Assembly: GCA_947483075.1 (NCBI GenBank)
Contig: CANKLE010000001.1
Location: 124,001-188,000, forward strand
Direction of reading: 5' to 3'
Origin: Flavobacteriaceae bacterium
GTDB taxonomy: Bacteria > Bacteroidota > Bacteroidia > Flavobacteriales > Flavobacteriaceae
Length of the DNA stretch: 64,000 bases
Part shown: piece after piece, positions 14,801 through 24,162 of the stretch
How the letters are laid out: the number at the start of each line of letters is the position of its first letter
How positions within the stretch are numbered: position 1 is the first letter of the stretch
Notes under the pieces: generated by a model
Told to the model about the DNA's origin: nothing
Seen by the model: the letters and a program-made list of their open reading frames with translations, nothing else
The model's database searches: none
Translations under genes and position numbers: made by a program

Positions 14801-15897
14801 TGCACTGGTTTTGAAAACATGCTACTGATAAAAAGATTGAATTGGGTAATGATCAACACGATTTCTAAAAAAGGATACCAATACATCACGTCTTTTTCTT
14901 TCAGTTTACCCGCTGCAAATCCAAGGGAAATCCAAGTAAAAGTATAGCGGAAGGCGAGTAGACTCAACACGATTATCCATTCAAACTGAAAAGCCAATAA
15001 TACGATGGGCAAGAGCAGGAACAACAGCTGCAGGATATAAAAAACCCCCAAGTGAAATTTATCAATCCCTTTATAATAGGAGGCTGTAGCTACATGGCGA
15101 CGTTTTTGGGCAAACCAACTTTTAAAACTTGTTTTGGGTTTAGAATACGTAAAACCGTCTGGGGAGAAACATACCGTTGTATTGCTTCCTGTTGCGGCTT
15201 GGTTTATGAATAAATCGTCATCACCCGATCGAATTTTCATGTGGTCCATGAATCCGCGTACCCTGAAAAACTCGTCTTTTTTGTAGGCTAAATTTCGACC
15301 CACTCCCATATATGGTTTCCCCAATTTGGCCCATGAAAAACAGGAAACCGCAGTAAACAGCGTCTCATAACGAATCAATTTGTTGAGCAAGGAATTTTTT
15401 GTTTTTTCGTAAGCTCCATAGCCCAATACAATGGTTTTTTGGGCAGAGAATTGGCTGCTCATTTCTTTGATCCATTGGGTTGAAGCAGGATAACAATCGG
15501 CATCGGTAAAAAGCAGGTATTCGTTTTTGGCCGCTTTGATGCCCAAGGTCAAGGCAAACTTTTTGTTGCCCCAAAAGGCTTCGTTGTTTTGCACCTTCAC
15601 CAATTTGATGTTGGGGTATTGTTTTTCGTAGGCTTCAAACAATTCTAGGGTTTCGTCGCTAGAGGCATCGTCTATGAGCACCACTTCGAAGTCGGGGTAG
15701 TCTTGCTGCATCAACAAAGGCACAAATTCTTTGACATTGTCTTCTTCGTTTTTGGCGCAGACTATTACCGAAATCGGCACGCGTTTTTGCGGTAGTGCGG
15801 TCCATTTGGCAAAGGAAAACTTGCCGAAAATCACTACATAATACAAGAATTGGCCTGCAACTACGGCAATAAAAAGATAAAATAGAATCGTTAACAT
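14791..15897 (-). CDS. Glycosyltransferase family 2, membrane-anchored
   Basis: 368 residues from the ATG at 15897 (a TTG two codons earlier is less likely). One N-terminal membrane helix (LTILFYLFIAVVAGQFLYYVV region), a GT-A domain with VIVCAKNEEDNV, the DDASSDET motif and LLFTDADCYPAS (DxD), then the acceptor-side GDDDLFINQAA and KTSFKSWFAQKRRH, and two to three C-terminal helices. Related to processive/ceramide-type GT2 enzymes; product unknown. A -7-like TACATTTG lies at 15946-15939. Shares a transcript with the sigma factor gene, whose start it overlaps. Confidence 0.9.
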   Translation of the reverse strand: MLTILFYLFIAVVAGQFLYYVVIFGKFSFAKWTALPQKRVPISVIVCAKNEEDNVKEFVPLLMQQDYPDFEVVLIDDASSDETLELFEAYEKQYPNIKLVKVQNNEAFWGNKKFALTLGIKAAKNEYLLFTDADCYPASTQWIKEMSSQFSAQKTIVLGYGAYEKTKNSLLNKLIRYETLFTAVSCFSWAKLGKPYMGVGRNLAYKKDEFFRVRGFMDHMKIRSGDDDLFINQAATGSNTTVCFSPDGFTYSKPKTSFKSWFAQKRRHVATASYYKGIDKFHLGVFYILQLLFLLLPIVLLAFQFEWIIVLSLLAFRYTFTWISLGFAAGKLKEKDVMYWYPFLEIVLIITQFNLFISSMFSKPVHWK

Positions 15898-15989
15898 ATA
15901 CAAAAGAATGCTTTAATTGGATTGGCTTTGGCCGCGCGCAAATGTACAAATTCCAAGGTGAAACAGGCAGGGCAAGGAAGCAAATTAGC

Positions 15990-17003
15990 TTAAATAATAT
16001 TTACCTCGGCTTCGATGGCTATCCCAAAGGTTTCCAACACTTTTGCTTGTATAGCATGAGCAACATCGAGAATTTCTTGTCCTGTGGCTTGGCCATAATT
16101 CACCAATACTAAGGCTTGGTTTTTATGAATGCCCGCATCACCAAATCGTTGGCCTTTAAACCCGCATTGTTCGATGAGCCAGCCCGCAGGGACTTTGACT
16201 TCGGTTGGTGAAACTTCAAAGAATTTCATTTCCGGAAACTTGGCGTGAATTGGCGCAAAAGCTGCTTTGGTAAGGATTGGGTTTTTAAAAAAACTACCAC
16301 TGTTTCCCAATACTTTTGGATCGGGTAATTTACTCTGCCGGATTGCAATTACAGCCTTACTCACGTCTTGTATGCTCGGGTTTGTAATTTGGTTGCTCGC
16401 TAATTCGGCTTGGATATCGCCATAGCCAGTGTGAATAATATGATTTGTTTTACTGAGGCGAAAATCAACAGATACAATAATATATTGGTCTTTTACTTTG
16501 TGCTTAAAAATGCTTTCGCGGTAGCCAAATTCGCAGTCGGCATTCGAGAAGGAGACTAGCGCTAAATTCTTGCGGTCTAAGGCCATGCAGGAAACAAAAT
16601 TGTCTTTTATTTCTTTGCCATAGGCCCCAATGTTTTGCACAGGGGTAGTGCCTACATTTCCAGGAATTAAAGACATGTTTTCTAACCCACCATAATTCTG
16701 GTCTAGCGTCCACAACACAAATTCGTGCCAATTTTCACCGGCCATTCCCCGAACCACTACTTCATTTTCTGTTTCAGTAACTACTTCTTTGCCTTTCAGG
16801 TTGAGGTGAATCACCAAGGCATCAATGTCTTTGGTGAGCAGCATATTGCTTCCGCCCCCCAAAATAAATTTTTGGGCAGCAGGATAGTGTTCAAATACCT
16901 GCCGCAATTCATCAACAGATTCTACCGAAACAAATTGTTTGGCTTGGGCTTCAATGCCAAAGGTGTTGTAAGAAAGTAAAGGATAATTTTTGTGTACTTG
17001 CAT
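15990..17003 (-). CDS. murB: UDP-N-acetylmuramate dehydrogenase MurB
   Basis: Reduces UDP-GlcNAc-enolpyruvate to UDP-MurNAc with NADPH, a committed peptidoglycan step. 337 residues, type I (E. coli-like) length. Seen: the FAD-binding LGGGSNMLLT, GIPG-equivalent SLIPGNVGTTPVQNIGAYG, the active-site loop LGNSGSFFKNP with catalytic Ser and the C-terminal GDAGIHKNQALVLVN. It lies 9 nt downstream of asnB. Confidence 0.96.
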   Translation of the reverse strand: MQVHKNYPLLSYNTFGIEAQAKQFVSVESVDELRQVFEHYPAAQKFILGGGSNMLLTKDIDALVIHLNLKGKEVVTETENEVVVRGMAGENWHEFVLWTLDQNYGGLENMSLIPGNVGTTPVQNIGAYGKEIKDNFVSCMALDRKNLALVSFSNADCEFGYRESIFKHKVKDQYIIVSVDFRLSKTNHIIHTGYGDIQAELASNQITNPSIQDVSKAVIAIRQSKLPDPKVLGNSGSFFKNPILTKAAFAPIHAKFPEMKFFEVSPTEVKVPAGWLIEQCGFKGQRFGDAGIHKNQALVLVNYGQATGQEILDVAHAIQAKVLETFGIAIEAEVNII

Positions 17004-17012
17004 GGGTGCAAA

Positions 17013-18881
17013 TTAGGAAATTTCGACCAAACTGCTAAACGATTCTACATAGGTTTTGAGCCATATGTGCAACATAAACAAAGGCATCACATAAGGCAAC
17101 ATGCGGTGATCTCCTTGTTGAATGTAGTCAACGAGTTTAGAAGCCTTAATGTTTTGAAAGTAGGGCAATTCGAATAATTTGCTGTGACGAAAGGCTTCAA
17201 ATTCTTCTTTAAAGGCCGGGCTGTGCATGAGGTATTCGCCCCAAGGCACGCTCAAACCGTTCTTTTTGTAGGTTAAAATTTCGTTTGGCAAACGCGATTC
17301 CATGGCCTTTTTCTGAATATATTTTCCTTTTTTTCCGGTAAAGAGCAGTTCATTTGGCAAGGTTCCCAATCCGGCTACTAAGCGTTCATCCAAAAAGGGT
17401 TCCCGACATTCTATCGAGGCGCCCATGGTACAACGGTCATTTCGGTCGAGCAACGAACACAAATAGGTGTGCTGATCAAAATAAAGGGCTTGGCGTTTGG
17501 GGTTGTTGGGGTATAGGTCTTTGGCTTCTTGCAAAATTAGGCTTCGGTATTCGTTTTGAGGCGCGCCAGTAATGCCGTATTGTTTCCAAATGTCTTTGGG
17601 ATACATGTTGCTGCCGTTATACAAAATCAATTCATCAGTAGCCGAAAGTTGGGCATAGCGCACCAATTTGTCCATTCGCGGATGGTGCGAGAATAAACCG
17701 GTACTACCCAGTACGCCAATGGCTTTGAGTAAGGAAGGATGTTTTAATGCTTTGTACCGCACATAGCCGCCCATCAATTCGTCGGCGCCTTCTCCCGACA
17801 AAACTACTTTTACTTTTGATTGCGCCAGTTGCGCCAAAGCCAACAAATGGGGTTCGCTTAAATGCATCAAGGGTTCATCTTGAAAGTAGGTGGCCGCCAC
17901 CAATTTTTCATACAGCTGATTGTCTTCTACTGTGGTAGAATTAAAAGGATATTTAAACTGTTCGGCCAAGCGTTGGGCTATTGCTGCCTCATTGTGTTCT
18001 TCTTCTTTAAACCCAATTGTAAAGGCTTGAATGTCTTTGTATTTGTTGTGAAATAGCGAGGCTAAGATTGATGAGGAATCTAATCCGGCACTCAAAAACA
18101 CCCCTACAGGCACATCGCTTACCATGCGCAATCGAATCGAATCGTCGAAGGTTTGGGTAAACCAATCGACAGGGTTTTCAATCGTCGGGTGGTTTTCGAT
18201 TTCTGCTTTCAGATCCCACCATTTTTCAACGGTACTTTTGCCTTGACTATCTAGGGTCATGACATGGCCAGGCACAATTTTTTTAACATTTTTAAACAGC
18301 GTATTTTCTCCGGCTACAAACCGATTGAAGATAAATTCCTCCAACCCATTTTGCGAAATCTGCAACGGAACACCAGCGGTAAACAAGGCTTTTTGTTCGG
18401 AGGCAAAATAGAATGTTTCTTTGTGAAACGCATAATACAAAGGTTTTACGCCCATGCGATCACGCACCAGGGTTAGTTTTTGCGTTTGTTTGTCCCAAAT
18501 AGCAAAGGCAAACATGCCTTGCAAACGGGCTAGCATTTGGGTGCCATATAAATGAAACAAATTCAACAATACTTCGGTATCCGATTGTGTTTTGAGGGTA
18601 ACTCCCTTTGCTTTCAGCTCCGGATAAAAGTCTTTATAATTGTAGATTTCACCATTAAACACCAACGCATACCTGCCATCTTCAGAAAGAAAGGGCTGGT
18701 GTCCGGCGCTGGAAACATCAATTACCGAAAGTCGACGGTGTCCTAAGCCAAGGTTTTGTTCTATAAAGAGTCCTTGGTCATCAGGTCCGCGATGCGCCAA
18801 ACTGTCCCGCATTTTGATGAGGACTGTTTCATCTACAGTTTGTGATGATTCTAGATGCAATATGCCGTTTATTCCGCACAT
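17013..18881 (-). CDS. asnB: Glutamine-hydrolysing asparagine synthase-like amidotransferase
   Basis: 622 residues. Class II glutaminase domain with nucleophile Cys2 (MCGINGI), HRRLSVIDVS and LVFNGEIYNY; then the synthetase domain with the ATP pyrophosphatase loop, here LSAGLDSS instead of the common SGGLDSS, and LSGEGADELMGGY. Asparagine synthesis is the default call, but its place between a glycosyltransferase and murB, and length above 600, would also suit an amidotransferase acting on a surface polysaccharide. Its ATG overlaps the TGA of the upstream glycosyltransferase gene by 1 nt. Confidence 0.88.
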   Translation of the reverse strand: MCGINGILHLESSQTVDETVLIKMRDSLAHRGPDDQGLFIEQNLGLGHRRLSVIDVSSAGHQPFLSEDGRYALVFNGEIYNYKDFYPELKAKGVTLKTQSDTEVLLNLFHLYGTQMLARLQGMFAFAIWDKQTQKLTLVRDRMGVKPLYYAFHKETFYFASEQKALFTAGVPLQISQNGLEEFIFNRFVAGENTLFKNVKKIVPGHVMTLDSQGKSTVEKWWDLKAEIENHPTIENPVDWFTQTFDDSIRLRMVSDVPVGVFLSAGLDSSSILASLFHNKYKDIQAFTIGFKEEEHNEAAIAQRLAEQFKYPFNSTTVEDNQLYEKLVAATYFQDEPLMHLSEPHLLALAQLAQSKVKVVLSGEGADELMGGYVRYKALKHPSLLKAIGVLGSTGLFSHHPRMDKLVRYAQLSATDELILYNGSNMYPKDIWKQYGITGAPQNEYRSLILQEAKDLYPNNPKRQALYFDQHTYLCSLLDRNDRCTMGASIECREPFLDERLVAGLGTLPNELLFTGKKGKYIQKKAMESRLPNEILTYKKNGLSVPWGEYLMHSPAFKEEFEAFRHSKLFELPYFQNIKASKLVDYIQQGDHRMLPYVMPLFMLHIWLKTYVESFSSLVEIS

Positions 18882-19951
18882 CAGGTAGTAGATTTAATAG
18901 ATTGAAGTAAGTTATGGTATCGCGAAGCGATGAGGGTCATGTTGGTTTTGTAATCGGCATGTGCCACAACAAAAGCGCGATTGCTTTCGATTGCTTTTGT
19001 GCGTGCTTCTGGGTTTTGTATAGCCCAAACCAAAGCAGTAAATAAGGCATCAGCTTGATCTAAGGGAACCAATTGTCCATTCACTTGGTGGCTGATCCAA
19101 GATTTGTTTCCCGGCAAATCAGAAACTATCGGATAACATCCGCAGGCCATCGCTTCAAACAAAGAAGCCGAAACTCCTTCGGTTTCGGGCATGCTGATGT
19201 AGTAATTGTGTTGGGCCAAAAGTGCCGGTAATTCGCTATTTGGTATCCGTCCTACAAAATGCACTTGAGCAGATAGCTTTAGTTTAGTACACAATTTTCG
19301 CAACTGCTTTTTTTCGAGCCCATCGCCCACTATGGTCAATTCGAAGTCGTAACCGGCTTTTTTGAGTTGATGAAAAGCGTTCAAAATTATGGGGTGACCA
19401 TATTCGGGTTCTAAGGCTCGAGTAACGATGGCTTTTATTTTTTGATGGGAATTAGATTCGGCAGGGGCAAACAACTCGGTTTTGATGCCTTTGGGCAATA
19501 CCATTATTTTTTTGGCATCGACACCTACTTTCGCCATAGATTCGGCCATAATGGGGCCCCAAGCATGAACTAAATCGGCTTTCTGAAAGGCGTAATGTTG
19601 AATACGTTTTTTTATGGGCAATAAAAGGGAAGAAGAAGGCCACAAATCGGTAATGCCTTGTTGGGCAATCGCTACTGGTCGAACACCCGATAGAGCAGCC
19701 AAAAAACCGTAACTCGTGGTGCGCTCGGCAATGACCATGTCGGGCTTTTCTTTTTTGATGAGTCGTTGAAGGCTAAACCAACCAAAAGAATACTCCAGTA
19801 GTCTAAGGCAACGATTGCCAAAACCATAACTGGACGTTTTTAGTTCCCAGGTGATCAGTTCAAAATCCCCAAATTCCTGCAGCCCATTCATCCAAGTTTG
19901 GGCATCGGCTCGGTAGGTTTCGCCAAGAAAAAGAATCTTTTTTTTCTTCAT
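18881..19951 (-). CDS. Glycosyltransferase family 4
   Basis: 356 residues, GT-B fold. The C-terminal half shows the donor-site pattern of GT4: VGRIPNSELPALLAQHNYYISMP, then ETEGVSASLFEAMACG with the EX7E motif, and YPIVSDLPGN. No signal peptide or membrane helix is clear. Likely adds a sugar in surface polysaccharide or glycoprotein-glycan assembly; donor unknown. It is followed by asnB with a 1-nt overlap and then murB, suggesting one transcript. DUF2461 gene ends 7 nt upstream. Confidence 0.88.
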   Translation of the reverse strand: MKKKKILFLGETYRADAQTWMNGLQEFGDFELITWELKTSSYGFGNRCLRLLEYSFGWFSLQRLIKKEKPDMVIAERTTSYGFLAALSGVRPVAIAQQGITDLWPSSSLLLPIKKRIQHYAFQKADLVHAWGPIMAESMAKVGVDAKKIMVLPKGIKTELFAPAESNSHQKIKAIVTRALEPEYGHPIILNAFHQLKKAGYDFELTIVGDGLEKKQLRKLCTKLKLSAQVHFVGRIPNSELPALLAQHNYYISMPETEGVSASLFEAMACGCYPIVSDLPGNKSWISHQVNGQLVPLDQADALFTALVWAIQNPEARTKAIESNRAFVVAHADYKTNMTLIASRYHNLLQSIKSTT

Positions 19952-19957
19952 GGGATA

Positions 19958-20632
19958 TTACTCTTCGGTTTGTAATCCGCGGTACAAAAAATCGATAACG
20001 GGTTTCATGCTGCGAAATTGCAAAAGGGTTTGGGCTAAAAATTGAGGCGAAAATACGGCAGAATCACTTATTTTATGACTGAAAGTGAAGCTTTTTAATT
20101 TTAAATAATCGAGTGCAGGATGAGATTTGTCGAAGTCTTTTGGACAGCTTTTGAGTTGGTTTTTTTCGTCTCGATCAAAGCCATTAAACACTGTCGAAAA
20201 TGAAGTTTCTAGCAAAAGCTCCTCGAGTTCTTCATAAAAAAAGGCAATTTCACGTCTAATTTTCCGCAACTGATCTGCTTCAGGAAAATAAATTCCTCCG
20301 GCTACAAAACTTTTCCCGGGTTCTAAATGCAAGTAATAGCCAGGCGCATTGCCCCAATTTCTATTGGTATTGAGCCAAATGCCCAAATGGGTTTTATAGG
20401 GCGTTTTGTCTTTCGAGAAACGCAAGTCTTTGTATATTCTAAAGCTGCAATTTTTTACTGCCAAGAGTTCCAAATGCGGGTCTATCGCTTGCATTTCTTG
20501 AAGCAGTTGGGCAATAAGATCTTGGTAGTTTTTTTTGAATTTATCGTAGCGAGGCGCCTGAGCCAAAAACCAATCGCGTGAATTGTTTTGGGCTAAATCG
20601 ATCAAAAATTGCCAAGAATCTTTTGTAATCAT
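19958..20632 (-). CDS. DUF2461 family protein
   Basis: 224 residues matching the DUF2461/TIGR02453 family: FLIDLAQNNSRDWF near the start, RIYKDLRFSKDKTPYKTHLGIWL, YYLHLEPGKSFVAGGIY and the KSCPKDFDKSHPALDYLKLKSF segment (parts of). The family is widespread and cytosolic, with no established function. The gene sits 3 nt after the rhodanese-thioredoxin gene and 7 nt before GT4. Confidence 0.9.
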   Translation of the reverse strand: MITKDSWQFLIDLAQNNSRDWFLAQAPRYDKFKKNYQDLIAQLLQEMQAIDPHLELLAVKNCSFRIYKDLRFSKDKTPYKTHLGIWLNTNRNWGNAPGYYLHLEPGKSFVAGGIYFPEADQLRKIRREIAFFYEELEELLLETSFSTVFNGFDRDEKNQLKSCPKDFDKSHPALDYLKLKSFTFSHKISDSAVFSPQFLAQTLLQFRSMKPVIDFLYRGLQTEE

Positions 20633-20635
20633 GCT

Positions 20636-21334
20636 TTAATTTAATTTGGCGCGTAATTCGGTTTCACTCAGGAATCCACTGTGTTTCCATACTTCTTTTT
20701 GGTTGTCGTAATAAAGCAAAGCAGGTAGTTCATCGATTTTGAGTTGATTCAATAAGGTTTTGTTTTCGTCGGCATTGAGTCGAATTACGGCAATTTTACC
20801 TGCTAACTCTTTTTGAATTTGCAGCATATAGGGCGCCATTTTTTGGCAGGGCGCACACCATTCGGCATAGAAATTCACTAAAATTTTGGGATTTGATTTT
20901 AGCAATTCCTCGTATTCTTGGCCACACATTCCTATAATTTTATCGGACGGTTCTGCCAAACCGGCTGCATTCCATTTTAAGATCCCGCCATTGAGTTCGT
21001 AGATTTTTTTAAATCCCATTTCGGCCAATTTGGTTGAAGCTTTTTTACTTCTTCCGCCCGACATACAATACACAAAGACAGGTTTGCTATGATCTAATTT
21101 ACCAACTTGTGCTTCGAAATTGTCTCCGTTCCAATCGATATTCTGCGCCTTATCGAGGTGTTGATCGGAAAATTCATCGGCTGTGCGCACGTCAATGAGT
21201 TGTGCACTGGGTGTTTGTTTAAGCAAATAGGCAAATTGCGCAGCAGGTACATTCTCGTATTGATCTGTAGGCTGACTGTGACAGGCCATAACCAAATATA
21301 GACACAACAAAGAGCAAAAGTAATTTAGTTTCAT
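20636..21334 (-). CDS. Lipoprotein with rhodanese and thioredoxin domains
   Basis: 232 residues. A lipoprotein signal peptide ends in LVMAC (acylated Cys at residue 18). A rhodanese domain (about 25-125) has the active-site loop CMSGGRS and LIDVRTADEF. A thioredoxin domain (about 130-232) has WCAPCQKM. The fusion suggests a periplasmic or outer-membrane-side thiol/persulfide or disulfide function; the actual substrate is unknown. It is 3 nt upstream of DUF2461. Confidence 0.9.
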   Translation of the reverse strand: MKLNYFCSLLCLYLVMACHSQPTDQYENVPAAQFAYLLKQTPSAQLIDVRTADEFSDQHLDKAQNIDWNGDNFEAQVGKLDHSKPVFVYCMSGGRSKKASTKLAEMGFKKIYELNGGILKWNAAGLAEPSDKIIGMCGQEYEELLKSNPKILVNFYAEWCAPCQKMAPYMLQIQKELAGKIAVIRLNADENKTLLNQLKIDELPALLYYDNQKEVWKHSGFLSETELRAKLN

Positions 21335-21396
21335 GACCGGGTGTTTAGGTGTTTTTTTTGCTGCGCTAAATTAAGGCTTTCAAAGAAATTACGGCG

Positions 21397-22476
21397 CTAT
21401 AAATGCACAATTTTATAGGATTGTTGGGTTTGCTTCACAACCTGTTCGGTGCGTTCGGGATGCGTATCCGAGATAAACAACTGGCCAAAACTATCTTTAT
21501 TAACCATATCGATAATTTTTCCTACCCGAATTTCATCCAATTTATCGAAAACATCGTCAAACAATAAAATGGGTTTTACGCCACTTTGTTTTTTGATGAA
21601 TTCAAATTGGGCCAGTTTCAAGGCAATCAAAAATGATTTTTGTTGGCCTTGCGATCCGAATTTTTTTATGGGATACCCCTCAATCTGAAAGGCCAAATCG
21701 TCCTTATGAATTCCTACCGAAGTGTATTGCAACACCCGATCAGCAGCCAATTTTTCTTGTAGTAAGGCTAAAAAATCGCCCTGTATGAGATGGCTTTCAT
21801 AAACCAATTGCACGGTTTCGGCGCTGTCGGTAATGGCTTGGTGGTGTTGGTTAAAAATGGGGATGAATTCGGCAATAAAGGCGGCCCTTTTTTCAAAAAT
21901 TTGGGGCCCGAGTTCGGCCAATTGAGCGTCATAGATGGAAAGGGTAGTTGCGTCAAACGTTCGGTTTAGGGCAAAATACTTGAGCAAAGCATTGCGTTGG
22001 CTGAGTGTTTTTTGGTATTGAATGAGCAGCTGCAAATACAGGCTGTCGAGCTGTGAAATTACGCTGTCCATAAATCTGCGTCGGGTTTCGCTGCCTTCAG
22101 ATATTAAATCGGCATCGGCAGGCGAAATGATAACCAACGGAATAAAGCCCACGTGATCGGAAAACTTTTCGTAGAGTTTGCCGTTGCGTTTCAGTATTTT
22201 TTTCTGCCCTTTTTTTAAGCTGCAATTGATGGTTTCGCTGCGTTCATTTTTATTAAATACCCCTTCGATGACAAAGAAATCTTCCCCGTGTTTGATGTTT
22301 TGAACGGCCAAGGGATTGAAGTAGCTTTTTCCGTAAGCCAACTGATATATGGCATCGAGCACGTTGGTTTTGCCCACGCCATTTTTCCCTACAAAACAAT
22401 TTATTTTTGCATCCATTTCGAACTGTGCATCCGAAAAATTCTTGTAATTATATAACGATATTGACTGTAAAAACAT
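21397..22476 (-). CDS. recF: DNA replication and repair protein RecF
   Basis: RecF helps load RecA at single-strand gaps. 359 residues from the ATG at 22476 ([14 protein letters not shown]); an ATG five codons upstream is possible. Seen: Walker [13 protein letters not shown] signature-like [20 protein letters not shown] region and Walker [15 protein letters not shown] with the D-loop. In flavobacteria recF is next to the TPR gene, ribH and mutL rather than dnaA-dnaN. It is divergent from the TPR gene across 233 bp. Confidence 0.95.
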   Translation of the reverse strand: MFLQSISLYNYKNFSDAQFEMDAKINCFVGKNGVGKTNVLDAIYQLAYGKSYFNPLAVQNIKHGEDFFVIEGVFNKNERSETINCSLKKGQKKILKRNGKLYEKFSDHVGFIPLVIISPADADLISEGSETRRRFMDSVISQLDSLYLQLLIQYQKTLSQRNALLKYFALNRTFDATTLSIYDAQLAELGPQIFEKRAAFIAEFIPIFNQHHQAITDSAETVQLVYESHLIQGDFLALLQEKLAADRVLQYTSVGIHKDDLAFQIEGYPIKKFGSQGQQKSFLIALKLAQFEFIKKQSGVKPILLFDDVFDKLDEIRVGKIIDMVNKDSFGQLFISDTHPERTEQVVKQTQQSYKIVHL

Positions 22477-22709
22477 CTGATGTATTGGCAAAGAAGCAGC
22501 CTAAATTGGGCTTCTGTTTGAGGGAGCAAATTATTTAAAATAAGACGATCTACCTAATTTTTTTCCAGTTCAAATTCAACATGCATGCTAAGGGATTCTC
22601 AATAAAATAGTTGGCTTGAGTTATTGCTGAAATAATTGAATATAATCGCATTTTTTTTATGTGAGTTTGAATAAAAATTTTATTTTTGCGGCTCACTAAT
22701 TTAAATGAA

Positions 22710-23492
22710 ATGGCAACATACAATAAAAGAGGGTATAAATCACCAAAAGAAAAAGCAGATAAAGTTGACGACGCTTTTTTGGATGATGTAAATGTAGATG
22801 AAAAAGACAGTACTACTGCTGGTGTATTTAACACCTTGGACGCGACAGCCTCTAAAACCGAAGAATGGGTAGCCCGCAACCAGAAAATTATTTTTGGTAT
22901 CGTAGCTGCTATCGCTTTTGTGACAGTAGGTTATGTGTTATATGAAAAATTTATTGTTCAACCCAAAGAAACAGAAGCTGCAAACGAGATGTTTGAAGCT
23001 CAACAAAACTTCCAAAAAGCCGTTGATGGCGTAAAAAGTGATTCGTTGTTTGCTTTGTGTTTAAAAGGATCAGAAGGAAAATTTGGTTTTCTAGATATCG
23101 CCGATAAATACGCCGGAACTGCTGCGGCCAACTTGGCTAATTATTATGCTGGAATTGCCTACTTAAATACCGGAAAATACACCGAAGCAATTGCCTCTTT
23201 AGAAAAATTTAATTCTGATGATGCGGTATTGAGCGTGTTGGCTCAAGGAGCAATTGGCGATGCTTTTGCTCAGAAAAATCAACCCAAAGAAGCCTTGGAA
23301 TATTATGCCAAAGCGTCCAAAATGAACCCGAACGATTTCACAACTCCTCGTTATTTATTGAAAGCCGGTCAAACTTGCTTGGCCTTGGGCAACAAAGCAG
23401 AAGCCTTGACGTATTTCAATGAATTAAAAGAAAAATACGAATCTACTGCCGAAGGTTCTACAGTGGATGCCTTAATCGGATTAGCCCAATAA
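22710..23492 (+). CDS. TPR protein with one membrane helix (YfgM-like)
   Basis: 260 residues from the ATG at 22710 (MATYNKRGYKSP); an earlier in-frame start would be 8 codons upstream but lies close to the -7-like TATTTTTG (22681-22688). A charged cytosolic N terminus (1-60) precedes one helix (KIIFGIVAAIAFVTVGYVLY, about 68-87) and a periplasmic part with four or five TPR-like repeats. This arrangement resembles YfgM/ancillary SecYEG or outer-membrane assembly TPR proteins. Function in flavobacteria not established. Heads a rightward run with ribH and mutL. Confidence 0.85.
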   Translation: MATYNKRGYKSPKEKADKVDDAFLDDVNVDEKDSTTAGVFNTLDATASKTEEWVARNQKIIFGIVAAIAFVTVGYVLYEKFIVQPKETEAANEMFEAQQNFQKAVDGVKSDSLFALCLKGSEGKFGFLDIADKYAGTAAANLANYYAGIAYLNTGKYTEAIASLEKFNSDDAVLSVLAQGAIGDAFAQKNQPKEALEYYAKASKMNPNDFTTPRYLLKAGQTCLALGNKAEALTYFNELKEKYESTAEGSTVDALIGLAQ

Positions 23493-23549
23493 TACAGCCG
23501 CAATTTAGGAAGCAACAACCTGTTTTCTAAATTTTAAACCACATGTTTT

Positions 23550-24026
23550 ATGGCTACAGCAAATAAAAATTTATCCAATTACGATAAAAACTCAATCCCA
23601 AACGCGAAGGACATTCGGTTTGGGATTGTTGTTTCAGAATGGAACGAAACCGTCACCGAAGGCTTGTTTCAAGGTGCCGAAGCCGCCCTTTTGGATTGCG
23701 GTGCGCAACACATTCTGCGTTGGAACGTGCCCGGTAGTTTTGAACTGGTGCATGGTGCCAAACAAATGATTAGCACGCAACAAGTTGATGTGGTTATTGT
23801 AATTGGTTGTGTCATTAAAGGCGAAACCATGCACTTCGACTTTGTGTGCCAAGGGGTTACTCAAGGCATCAAAGACTTGAATGTGCGATATAATGTACCC
23901 GTTATATTTTGTGTATTAACCGACAATACCCTGCAGCAATCGCTAGATCGCAGTGGAGGCCTACACGGAAATAAAGGCACGGAAGCTGCCATAGCTGCGA
24001 TCAAAATGGCTTTTTTAGGAAAATAA
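23550..24026 (+). CDS. ribH: 6,7-dimethyl-8-ribityllumazine synthase
   Basis: Condenses 5-amino-6-ribitylamino-uracil with dihydroxybutanone phosphate, the penultimate step of riboflavin synthesis. 158 residues, usual length. Seen: VVSEWNETVTEGL with the substrate Trp, the PGSFELV loop, GCVIKGETMHFD with the catalytic His and VIFCVLTDNTLQQSLDR. It follows the TPR gene by 57 nt. No FMN riboswitch was noticed upstream. Confidence 0.97.
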   Translation: MATANKNLSNYDKNSIPNAKDIRFGIVVSEWNETVTEGLFQGAEAALLDCGAQHILRWNVPGSFELVHGAKQMISTQQVDVVIVIGCVIKGETMHFDFVCQGVTQGIKDLNVRYNVPVIFCVLTDNTLQQSLDRSGGLHGNKGTEAAIAAIKMAFLGK

Positions 24027-24162
24027 ACTGCGCGAACTTCCCCGCTCATTCGCACTAGAACCTGCCAGATAGGAATTCCTTTTTTTATGTTTATTACCCA
24101 CCCAAAGCCAACATTATTTTATAAATTTGTGAGCATTGCAAAGCAACCCTAATACACCAATC

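Noticed and set aside
24071..24087. AGGAATTCCT followed by T run after ribH
   Set aside because: The palindrome leaves no loop for a hairpin, so a terminator is not supported.
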